Source: Candidatus Cloacimonadota bacterium (GTDB taxonomy: Bacteria; Cloacimonadota; Cloacimonadia; Cloacimonadales; WRIO01). Taken from it: a DNA stretch of 9,022 nt. The notes under the pieces are model-generated. The model ran no database searches and had not been told where the DNA came from. It saw only the letters and a list, made by a program, of their open reading frames with translations. Below, in pieces: positions 1-5,662 of this stretch (positions are counted from its first letter, which is position 1; every line of letters begins with the position of its first letter). The stretch is from assembly GCA_017998585.1 (NCBI GenBank), contig JAGOCT010000045.1, positions 1 to 9,022 of the forward strand. Reading direction: 5' to 3'. Both the position numbers and the translations under genes were made by a program.

Positions 1-445
1 AAACATCAGCAATCAGTTTTAAAACAGGAAGTGCTGATGGTTTTAGATCTGCAGCACCTGTGTTAAACAACATAGGTGCAGAAAGATTAAAATGAATATT
101 ATCTTTGTTGCTTGTTACCTTCAACAAATCAGATTCTCCTGATTTTGCGGTCATTTCTTTCATCTGTCGTATTAGTTGTTCTATTTGTCTGTCAGCTTTT
201 CCTCGCCCTACTGAGAAAAGAGGCATCTTGGTCATCGGTAAAACCTGACCTTTTGAAGATTGAAGTACACCTAAAGCACCTTTAAGTGAAGTAGTCGCCA
301 TAGAAAATTTATTCTGTTCTATAGAAGAAAATGATATCAGTAATACGAAAAATGTAACCAGTAATGTCATCATATCACCATAAGTCAGCATGTACTCTGG
401 CGCACCAACTTTTGGACATTCTGGACATTTTTTCTGTTTAGCCAT
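1..445 (-). CDS. motB: Flagellar motor stator protein MotB, N-terminal part (3' end off the window)
   Basis: MotB anchors the stator to peptidoglycan and carries the ion-binding aspartate of the motor channel. I translated the open frame by hand: 148 codons lie in the window and the frame is still open at base 2. A short cytoplasmic tail contains a Cys7-Pro-Glu-Cys10 pair. It is followed by the family signature around Tyr22-Gly23-Asp24 and one membrane helix (about residues 19-38, ending LLISFSS). Asp24 aligns with the essential channel aspartate (E. coli Asp32, PomB Asp24). Residues 40-70 would be the plug and linker. From about residue 103 the start of the OmpA-like peptidoglycan-binding domain is recognisable (LFNTG, then LKPSALPVL). 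The ATG at 445 shares one base with the motA TAA stop. An AAGGAT ribosome binding site lies 8 nt upstream inside motA, so coupled translation is likely. The gene is cut by the window edge, not broken. Confidence 0.95.
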   Translation of the reverse strand, partial: MAKQKKCPECPKVGAPEYMLTYGDMMTLLVTFFVLLISFSSIEQNKFSMATTSLKGALGVLQSSKGQVLPMTKMPLFSVGRGKADRQIEQLIRQMKEMTAKSGESDLLKVTSNKDNIHFNLSAPMLFNTGAADLKPSALPVLKLIADV

Positions 446-1206
446 TATTTAGATCCTTTTCTAAGTTTTGGAGCTATAAAGGTTTCTAGTTTATCTCTTA
501 ATACACGGGGATTATCTCCGGATTGTATTGACAAAATACCATTTAAAATTATATTTTTTTCGAGAACTTCAAGTTTAGATCTTCTGTCCAATTTTGTAGC
601 CAGTGGAATACAAATAGTATTAGCAATCAATGAACCATAAAAAGTGGTAATCAGCGCTACAGCCATACCAGCACCAATATTACTTGGATCGTCAAGCGCT
701 TTCAACATCTGAATCAGACCGATCAACGTACCAATCATCCCAAATGCAGGGGCTAATGAACCTAAGGCATCAAAAATGGATTTTCCCACTTTGTGCCTTT
801 CTTCAATGTTTTCTATTTCAATACCCATTACGCCTTCAATGACCTGGACTTCATTTCCATCCACAGCTAATTGAATTGCCTTTTTTAAAAATTCATCAGA
901 CAAATTTCCTAATTCTCTTTCTAAAGCCAATAAGCCTTCTCTACGTGCTTTTTCACCTAAATCAACAAGACTGTCAATCATTTTTGGGTAATCTTGTGGT
1001 TTTGAAAAAAAAGCCTTTTTAAGAGCTCCCATTGCACCCATTAGCTCAGGAATTGGATATGACATTAAAACAGCTGATAAGGCACCACCAATCACAATCA
1101 TTATTGATGCAGGATCAATAAATGACCCCATATCTCCAGCTAAAATAATCGGCACAAAGACTAAGGCATACGCCAATGCCATTCCTATAACTGTTCCGAT
1201 ATCCAT
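445..1206 (-). CDS. motA: Flagellar motor stator protein MotA (PomA/MotP-like)
   Basis: This is the ion-channel and torque-generating stator subunit of the inner membrane, working with MotB. At 253 residues it has the usual length of the compact MotA/PomA type. Four membrane segments are visible at about 4-23, 30-50, 148-170 and 179-201, with a large cytoplasmic loop between the second and third. The loop has Arg88 and Glu96 with the same spacing as the charged pair (E. coli Arg90, Glu98) that contacts FliG. Pro153 and Pro201 match the two conserved prolines near the channel. Thr160 (GMIGT) and Thr187-Thr188 (ALITTFYG) sit where sodium-type PomA and MotP have their threonines, so a sodium-driven motor is possible but not proven. 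The ATG at 1206 is supported by GAGG at 1213-1216, which overlaps the flbD TGA stop with a 6-nt spacer. The gene lies 8 nt after flbD and overlaps motB by one base. Confidence 0.97.
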   Translation of the reverse strand: MDIGTVIGMALAYALVFVPIILAGDMGSFIDPASIMIVIGGALSAVLMSYPIPELMGAMGALKKAFFSKPQDYPKMIDSLVDLGEKARREGLLALERELGNLSDEFLKKAIQLAVDGNEVQVIEGVMGIEIENIEERHKVGKSIFDALGSLAPAFGMIGTLIGLIQMLKALDDPSNIGAGMAVALITTFYGSLIANTICIPLATKLDRRSKLEVLEKNIILNGILSIQSGDNPRVLRDKLETFIAPKLRKGSK

Positions 1207-1214
1207 AAATTACC

Positions 1215-1421
1215 TCAATTTTTTCGAGAAGAATCCCAATTTTTAAATGCTCTGCTTTTAAACTCAATAATCTTATCTATAACTTCATCTATTGTTTCTT
1301 TAACTATGAGTTTTTTCCCTGTTGTTAAACTTATAATAGTATCCGGAGTAGATTCGATAAATTCCATTAAGTCATTATTGATATATATTTCCTGACCATT
1401 GATTTTAGTTAATCTAATCAT
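1215..1421 (-). CDS. flbD: FlbD/SwrD family flagellar protein
   Basis: This is a 68-residue FlbD family protein. The family's small proteins are encoded between flgE and motA or fliL in many flagellar operons. The Bacillus subtilis member SwrD (YlzI) raises motor power and is needed for swarming; the biochemical role is not settled. The sequence begins MIRLTKINGQEIYIN, the family hallmark, followed by LMEFIESTPDTIISLTTGKK and a helical, charged C-terminus. The frame is open further upstream to 1457, but I choose the ATG at 1421. There, GGAGG sits 4 nt away, the family alignment starts at this Met, and a longer start would run into a promoter-like sequence. This is not the unrelated Caulobacter transcription factor also named FlbD. 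It heads the unit with motA and motB, which fits a role in stator function. Confidence 0.93.
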   Translation of the reverse strand: MIRLTKINGQEIYINNDLMEFIESTPDTIISLTTGKKLIVKETIDEVIDKIIEFKSRAFKNWDSSRKN

Positions 1422-1425
1422 CTTA

Positions 1426-1430
1426 CCTCC
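1426..1430 (-). promoter_or_regulatory. flbD ribosome binding site that decides the start
   Basis: The minus strand reads GGAGG, then TAAG, then ATG at 1421. It is a near-perfect Shine-Dalgarno site and favours the 68-residue FlbD over the 12-residue-longer alternative starting at 1457. Confidence 0.85.
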
Positions 1431-1441
1431 AATCTTGAACC

Positions 1442-1470
1442 AATTTATAAGAAACACTAAAAAAAGTCAA
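1442..1470 (-). promoter_or_regulatory. Possible sigma-70-like promoter for flbD-motA-motB
   Basis: On the minus strand a TTGACT box (1465-1470) is followed by either TAAATT (1442-1447) with a 17-nt spacer or TATAAA (1444-1449) with a 15-nt spacer. The -35 match is good; neither -10 choice is ideal in both sequence and spacing. The transcript would start about 10-15 nt before the flbD start codon's ribosome binding region, giving a very short leader. In AT-rich DNA such matches arise by chance, so this is weaker than the sigma-28 site upstream. Confidence 0.4.
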
Positions 1471-1566
1471 TAAATTGTTGTAAATAATCTTATTTTTATC
1501 ATTTCGCAATTTTGTTTATTAGATCATTCATTAACAATCTTAACCACCCTATACGATCACATTCTA

Positions 1567-1594
1567 TTATCGACAAACTGATAAGAAATCTTTA
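1567..1594 (-). promoter_or_regulatory. Sigma-28 (FliA/SigD) type promoter for flbD-motA-motB
   Basis: The minus strand reads TAAAGATT (1587-1594), 12 nt, then GTCGATAA (1567-1574). The enterobacterial sigma-28 consensus is TAAAGTTT-N11-GCCGATAA, so each box matches 7 of 8 bases. The gap is one base longer but within the 14-16 nt range counted from TAAA in Bacillus SigD promoters. It lies directly downstream of the flgE terminator and upstream of the stator genes, which are classic late (FliA-dependent) genes in other bacteria. Transcription would start near 1560, leaving a leader of about 140 nt before flbD. I see no convincing structure or gene in that leader. Confidence 0.75.
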
Positions 1595-1599
1595 GCTTA

Positions 1600-1631
1600 A
1601 TATAAAAATAAAAGGGCAAGCATGCTTGCCC
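1600..1631 (-). terminator. Rho-independent terminator after flgE
   Basis: A perfect 18-nt palindrome at 1614-1631 forms a 7-bp stem, GGGCAAG with CTTGCCC, around a 4-nt CATG loop. On the minus strand it is followed at once by TTTTATTTTTATA. It starts 15 nt beyond the flgE stop codon. The plus-strand side lacks a comparable T run directly after the stem, so the terminator acts on the hook transcript. Confidence 0.92.
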
Positions 1632-1646
1632 ATTTAATTAAGCTAA

Positions 1647-4379
1647 TTATCGTTTCATACGATCAATGATAGTTGAAAGAATTGTATCTGCTGTACTGAT
1701 TACTTTGGAATTTGCTTCCAGTGCTCTCTGAGATATGATCAGTTTTGCAAATTCATCTGTTAAATCAACATTTGAACTTTCAAGGTAACCTGCTTTTATG
1801 ACAGTTTTATTGTTTTCTCCAGCCCATCCAATAATCGCGTTACCTGATGAACCATTTGAAGAATACAGACTGTTTCCTTCCTTTTGCAAACCAGCTTCAT
1901 TTGTAAAGTTGGCAAGTGCAATCTGAGCTAAAGTTTTTGTTACTCCATTTGAATAAATACCGGATATAATTCCCTGATCATCTACATTGATATTATTCAA
2001 AACACCTAGAGCATATCCATCCTGTTGAATAGCAACGTTTGTACTTGCTGAAGCCAGCTGAGTCATACCTGTAAATGAACCTGCATTACCTGCATTCAGA
2101 TTGATACTAACTTCACCACCACCAGGGGCATTAAATTTTAAAGAATCTCCATTGTCATATAGGAATGCTTTTAAAGAACCATCTTCATTGAAAGTTACAG
2201 TTCCACTATTTCCTGAATGAGGAGCAATTTTACCATCATCGATGACAATATCCCAAAACCATTTGTTTGTTCCAGGCTGAGTATCCTGAGTATAATTTAA
2301 CTCAACAGTATGTTTCTGACCTATGTTGTCATAAACATCTATAGTCGTACTATGTTTACCTGTTTCTCCTTCTATCTGAACTGCAAATGAAGGTAGCTGA
2401 ACAACAGAATTATTTGTACCTGCATTTCCAGAAAAATCTGCAGCTAATCCTGACCCTGTATTCGATGTGCCATCAGAATGAACACTTTCAACGATTTGGA
2501 AAGAAGTATAATTATAATCATCACTTAATGAACTATCAGTAAATACGATTTTACCTTCTGAATTAACAGATGCGGTCATACCAGCAAATTCATTACTGTT
2601 ATTTATTTTATCAATTAAATCTTTTAAAGTGGTACCATCATATCCATTAGCTACATCACCATAAGTGAAACTAACTGATTTTGTAGCGCCATCAATCAAT
2701 GTTGCAAAGACCTCTACAGTATCTCCTTCAACATAATCAGTAGTAACGCTGTCTAAGTCATTTAATTCAATTAAAGATAAATCTGAAGTATCAATTGTTG
2801 TATTACCTATTGTTAATCCAGTGGTCATTGTAAATTCTTCTGTAGTAAAATCAATATTAAATCCCTGAGTATCACCTATATTAGATAAACTAATAGAGGA
2901 AAAACTCTTACCAGTTGAATCATCAGTTAATTTGATTTTTCCAGTTGTATTATCAATTGTAGCAGTAACACCATAAAATGTTGAATTGATCAATGCAAGT
3001 AAGTCTTTCATAGTTGTTCCGCTATATCCGGATTCTATACTGCCATAAGTGAATGTCGCTGATTTGTATGTACCATCAGGATTAGTTCCCTCAATTTTTA
3101 TCTGACTTCCTGTTGTTAAGTATGCACCACTAACATCCATAAGATCTGATGTAACAGAGACATTTTGAACACTAACTGTATTGGTAGAATCATACATAGA
3201 TGCAGCTTCACCTACTTTGTAAATACTTACTATACTAGTTGTCTCATTGATCTGGGCATAATATTCACCTGCAGATGGAGTTTGTCCATTAAGTGCATCA
3301 AGCATCTGATTAATTGTATAATTTCCATCAAAATAATTTGCTGCATTTGAATCTGTGCTTTGGAAGACCATTCCATCAACATCAATAGTAGCAGGTAAAG
3401 GATCTTCTAAAGCTGACATTTTATAATTGATATTTCTGATTGGATCTTCGGATTCATGTGTTTCTGTAGAAGCGGTATGTTTTGAAGTTGCTGTAAGGAA
3501 TATGGTAGTATTATTTTCTCCACCACTATTTGCGATTAATCTAAATTTCCCATTCTGATCAATTGTACATGTCGATCCATCTGTACTGGTACTATTGTAT
3601 GCCTGATTAATTTTATCCATCAGATCTTGAACTGTTGTGCCATCTTTTCCGTAAGTAAATGTCCAGTTTTGATTATCATACATCACTTTAGTACCATCAC
3701 GATGTGTACCAGTAATTTCAATTACATCTCCAAGGTGCATCGTTAATCCGTCTATTTCAGCAAGATCAGTAGAGCTGTTAGCAGATTTTTCATCTACTGT
3801 AAATGCTTTACCTCCAACCCATTCTTCGATCTTTGAACCATTTTTATCCAGGTTACAGTACAAATCAATATTACTGGTTGCCTTAGCCGGCTCTTTACGA
3901 CCAAAAGGTAAAACTATTTTTTGTATAGCTGTAGTTGAAGGTAAATTACCATCGGTATCGGCAGCTCTACCCATCATATAGTAATTTCCACCCTGAGACA
4001 TTAAACTACCATCATCCTGCACCTGTAAAGCGCCTGCTCTGGAAAAAAATCTTCTGGTTCCGTCTGTTACAACAAAAAATCCTTTGCCATTGATAGCTAG
4101 GTCAGTCACCTGACCTGTAGAATCAAGAGAACCTTGTTTATAATTTGTATCAACACTTGAGATAACGGATCCTCTACCAATCTGAACAGGGTTTGCACCA
4201 CCAAAGTTACCTGCTGTTCCTCTAGCGCCTGAGATTGTTTCTGATAATGCATCAGCAAAAGTGATACGATTTGATTTGAAACCGGTAGTATTTACATTTG
4301 CTATATTATTGGATATAACATCCATTTGAGCTTGTTGGTTCTTAACACCAGTGATTCCTGAATAAAGTGATCTTAACAT
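1647..4379 (-). CDS. flgE: Flagellar hook protein FlgE, unusually large
   Basis: FlgE polymerises into the hook, the flexible joint outside the cell. The N-terminus (about 1-40, LRSLYSGITGV, NNIANVNTTGFK) is the conserved rod/hook helix region. AINGKGFFVV (95-104) is the FlgE/F/G-like core. Residues 660-800 resemble the FlaE domain, and 865-910 (FAKLIISQRALEANSKVI) form the C-terminal rod/hook helix. At 910 residues it is about twice the length of Salmonella FlgE (about 400). The excess lies in 200-640, which holds repeated modules described separately. Cys175-Asn176 with Lys162 13 residues before the Cys resembles the cross-link site of spirochaete FlgE. FADAL at 41-45 could be the export gate motif. 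The ATG at 4379 has AGGAGG at a 5-nt spacing. It is preceded by a structured 76-nt gap and followed by a terminator. Size, context and domains favour FlgE over FlgF or FlgG. Confidence 0.96.
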   Translation of the reverse strand: MLRSLYSGITGVKNQQAQMDVISNNIANVNTTGFKSNRITFADALSETISGARGTAGNFGGANPVQIGRGSVISSVDTNYKQGSLDSTGQVTDLAINGKGFFVVTDGTRRFFSRAGALQVQDDGSLMSQGGNYYMMGRAADTDGNLPSTTAIQKIVLPFGRKEPAKATSNIDLYCNLDKNGSKIEEWVGGKAFTVDEKSANSSTDLAEIDGLTMHLGDVIEITGTHRDGTKVMYDNQNWTFTYGKDGTTVQDLMDKINQAYNSTSTDGSTCTIDQNGKFRLIANSGGENNTTIFLTATSKHTASTETHESEDPIRNINYKMSALEDPLPATIDVDGMVFQSTDSNAANYFDGNYTINQMLDALNGQTPSAGEYYAQINETTSIVSIYKVGEAASMYDSTNTVSVQNVSVTSDLMDVSGAYLTTGSQIKIEGTNPDGTYKSATFTYGSIESGYSGTTMKDLLALINSTFYGVTATIDNTTGKIKLTDDSTGKSFSSISLSNIGDTQGFNIDFTTEEFTMTTGLTIGNTTIDTSDLSLIELNDLDSVTTDYVEGDTVEVFATLIDGATKSVSFTYGDVANGYDGTTLKDLIDKINNSNEFAGMTASVNSEGKIVFTDSSLSDDYNYTSFQIVESVHSDGTSNTGSGLAADFSGNAGTNNSVVQLPSFAVQIEGETGKHSTTIDVYDNIGQKHTVELNYTQDTQPGTNKWFWDIVIDDGKIAPHSGNSGTVTFNEDGSLKAFLYDNGDSLKFNAPGGGEVSINLNAGNAGSFTGMTQLASASTNVAIQQDGYALGVLNNINVDDQGIISGIYSNGVTKTLAQIALANFTNEAGLQKEGNSLYSSNGSSGNAIIGWAGENNKTVIKAGYLESSNVDLTDEFAKLIISQRALEANSKVISTADTILSTIIDRMKR
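2484..3773 (-). repeat. Flagellin-hook-IN-like modules inside FlgE
   Basis: Three diverged units of about 90-100 residues occur at FlgE residues 203-299, 410-501 and 534-632. Each follows the same plan. First comes a Gly-led strand pair (GDVIEI, GSQIKI, GDTVEV), then DGT or DGA. Next is FTYG, then GTT followed by DLMDKIN, DLLALIN or DLIDKIN, and finally a beta segment such as ASVNSEGKIVFTD. A fourth, faint unit may lie at 354-388 (YTINQMLDALN, then YYAQIN). The DL..IN plus A.ID/N.GK pattern resembles the flagellin hook IN motif of flagellins, FliD and large hook proteins. These modules account for most of the extra length of this FlgE and should sit on the outer hook surface. Confidence 0.75.
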
Positions 4380-4455
4380 TTTTTCCTCCTGTTTTATTTA
4401 TTAAGGGTGCATCTGTCGTTCAGCACCCGGAGGCTCCCTCTGTGAGGTCCAGCCT
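4380..4455 (-). promoter_or_regulatory. Structured flgE leader with double inverted repeat and ribosome binding site
   Basis: This gap separates the TIGR02530 stop codon from flgE and is clearly richer in G and C than its surroundings. In minus-strand order, AGGCT (4451-4455) pairs with AGCCT (4431-4435), enclosing an inner CCTC-ACA-GAGG hairpin (4437-4447). Then GGGTGC (4423-4428) pairs with GCACCC (4405-4410) around a 12-nt loop. The CCTCC at 4429-4433 lies between the stems and is exactly complementary to GGAGG of the flgE Shine-Dalgarno site (AGGAGG, 4385-4390). No T run follows either stem, so it is not an intrinsic terminator. It could control flgE translation, mark an mRNA processing site or protect message ends. 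The inverted repeats are seen; the function is inferred. Confidence 0.55.
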
Positions 4456-4848
4456 TTAACTTTCTAAGATCATTGCACTGTCAATTTGTGTAAATATATT
4501 TTCTTTAATTGAATTTTGATCCATCGCCGTAACCACTGTCCGGTTTGGGATGTTTACCACATAAGCGACATTATCCATCATAATCAAAGAATCTCTTCCC
4601 CCTTTTTGAGAAATCCTGCTTACAGCATCTTCCAGACGGGACTTGTCACTCTCATTGAGAGAGATATTTCTTTGTTCCAATCTGTTTAGCGCATGAGCAG
4701 AGAACGATAATTCTTTGGGCTTTAGCTGTTCATTGAGTATTTCTGCAAAACTTTGTTGTCTTTTGTTTTCTATACTGGTGTTTTGTTGATTGACAGAATA
4801 CTCTGAATTAACCGGAATAGGTACCTGATTTACAATTCTGTTAATCAT
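4456..4848 (-). CDS. TIGR02530 family flagellar operon protein
   Basis: This is a 130-residue protein of the family known only as a flagellar operon protein, usually encoded between flgD and flgE as here. The N-terminal third (1-33) is variable and rich in Asn and Gln. The conserved part runs from about 34 to 127. It comprises FAEILNEQL, LSFSAHALNRLEQRNISL (47-64), a helix, KGGRDSLIMMDNVAYVV, PNRTVVTAMD (101-110) and IFTQIDSAMIL (118-128). No signal peptide or membrane segment is seen. FAEIL at 34-38 fits the Phe-x-x-x-hydrophobic pattern of early flagellar export substrates, which hints at, but does not show, secretion. The ATG at 4848 has AAGGAG overlapping the flgD TAA stop, with a 6-nt spacer, so translation is probably coupled. 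The molecular function is not established; position suggests hook or hook-cap assembly. Confidence 0.9.
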   Translation of the reverse strand: MINRIVNQVPIPVNSEYSVNQQNTSIENKRQQSFAEILNEQLKPKELSFSAHALNRLEQRNISLNESDKSRLEDAVSRISQKGGRDSLIMMDNVAYVVNIPNRTVVTAMDQNSIKENIFTQIDSAMILES

Positions 4849-4858
4849 TTTTTTCTCC

Positions 4859-5647
4859 TTACTGTCCCATTACTCTGGAAATAAACCTGCTGAGTTCTTC
4901 ATTGACAGTATTTGAAATGCCTGGTTTGCTCATAGTTGTTGTAGTATTGTTACCAGAAGTATTTGTTGAGTTACTTCCATTTTGATACTGTTCAACAGAC
5001 CAGATATCACTTAAGGATACAGTTTGTCCGTTTACTAAAAGATATGGAGTTCCTCCAGAATAAGTAATCCCTTTAACAACACCATAGTTAATTGTTTCAG
5101 CAGTAACGGAACCATAGGCATCCTTAGCTTCAACCGAAAAAGTATAATATCCGGAATCACTGCTTTTGCCATTACTGTCTCTTCCATCCCACTGAAACGC
5201 TCTTTCTCCAGCCTTAACATTATTCGCTGTCATTGTAGAAACCTGTTTACCATTTTCATCGTAAATTTTTACAGTTACATTGCTTGCATCTCTTGGTAAC
5301 TCAAAATACATCGATGATTTTTCTCCCTCAACATGAGTAAATCCGTTTCCAGAAGACTTAACAGCCTTTCCAATCAATGAAATCATATATGAGTTGTTCA
5401 TGGACTGACTGATCAGAATTTGAGACTGAATGTTTTCATTGATATTTTGAAGTGTTTCCAATTGACTAAACTGTGCTAATTGAGTTGCAAATTGGTCATT
5501 GGAGACTGGATTCATTGGATCCTGATACTTTAACTGTGTAGTTAGCAACTCTAGAAATTCATCTTTACCCATAATAGATTTTTTAGTAAGCGTTTGAGAT
5601 GCAGTACTTTGTGCGTTATCAGATATTCCAACAAGATCGCTACTCAT
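4859..5647 (-). CDS. flgD: Flagellar hook assembly (cap) protein FlgD
   Basis: FlgD caps the growing hook and guides insertion of FlgE; it is exported by the flagellar type III system and discarded later. The 262-residue protein begins with a flexible tail, then the FlgD signature at 26-66: MGKDEFLELLTTQLKYQDP, QFATQLAQFSQLE. Residues about 88-108 and 180-215 fit the split Tudor-like domain, flanking an Ig-like domain at about 110-176 (VTVKIYDENGKQV, GERAFQWDGRDSNGK, SGYYTFSVEA). FLELL (31-35) fits the export gate motif. After the core, an Asn/Ser/Thr-rich linker (222-240) leads to a short helix-like end, ELSRFISRVMGQ, which resembles a segment in FliK. The ATG at 5647 has AAGGAG with a short A/T spacer. 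It lies 15 nt after fliK and is followed by the TIGR02530 gene. Confidence 0.96.
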   Translation of the reverse strand: MSSDLVGISDNAQSTASQTLTKKSIMGKDEFLELLTTQLKYQDPMNPVSNDQFATQLAQFSQLETLQNINENIQSQILISQSMNNSYMISLIGKAVKSSGNGFTHVEGEKSSMYFELPRDASNVTVKIYDENGKQVSTMTANNVKAGERAFQWDGRDSNGKSSDSGYYTFSVEAKDAYGSVTAETINYGVVKGITYSGGTPYLLVNGQTVSLSDIWSVEQYQNGSNSTNTSGNNTTTTMSKPGISNTVNEELSRFISRVMGQ

Positions 5648-5662
5648 TTTATCTCCTTTCTT

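Noticed and set aside
1503..1535. Ten-codon leader peptide (starting ATGAATGAT) upstream of flbD
   Set aside because: It has no ribosome binding site and no regulatory pattern; such short frames are expected by chance.
3165..3350. Plus-strand open frame of 61 codons inside flgE
   Set aside because: It lies antisense to well-conserved flgE coding sequence, with a Cys/Ile-rich product typical of a shadow frame and no family resemblance.
4405..4455. The hairpins before flgE as an intrinsic terminator
   Set aside because: No run of T follows either stem on the minus strand, and flgE directly downstream has a strong ribosome binding site.
4380..4455. A c-di-GMP (GEMM) riboswitch before flgE
   Set aside because: A GCCTCCGG stretch recalls part of the class I aptamer, but the gap is too short and the other conserved segments and tetraloop receptor are missing.
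5035..5220. Minus-strand open frame overlapping flgD in another frame
   Set aside because: The flgD frame here encodes recognisable Ig-like and Tudor-like sequence; the overlapping frame has no family features.
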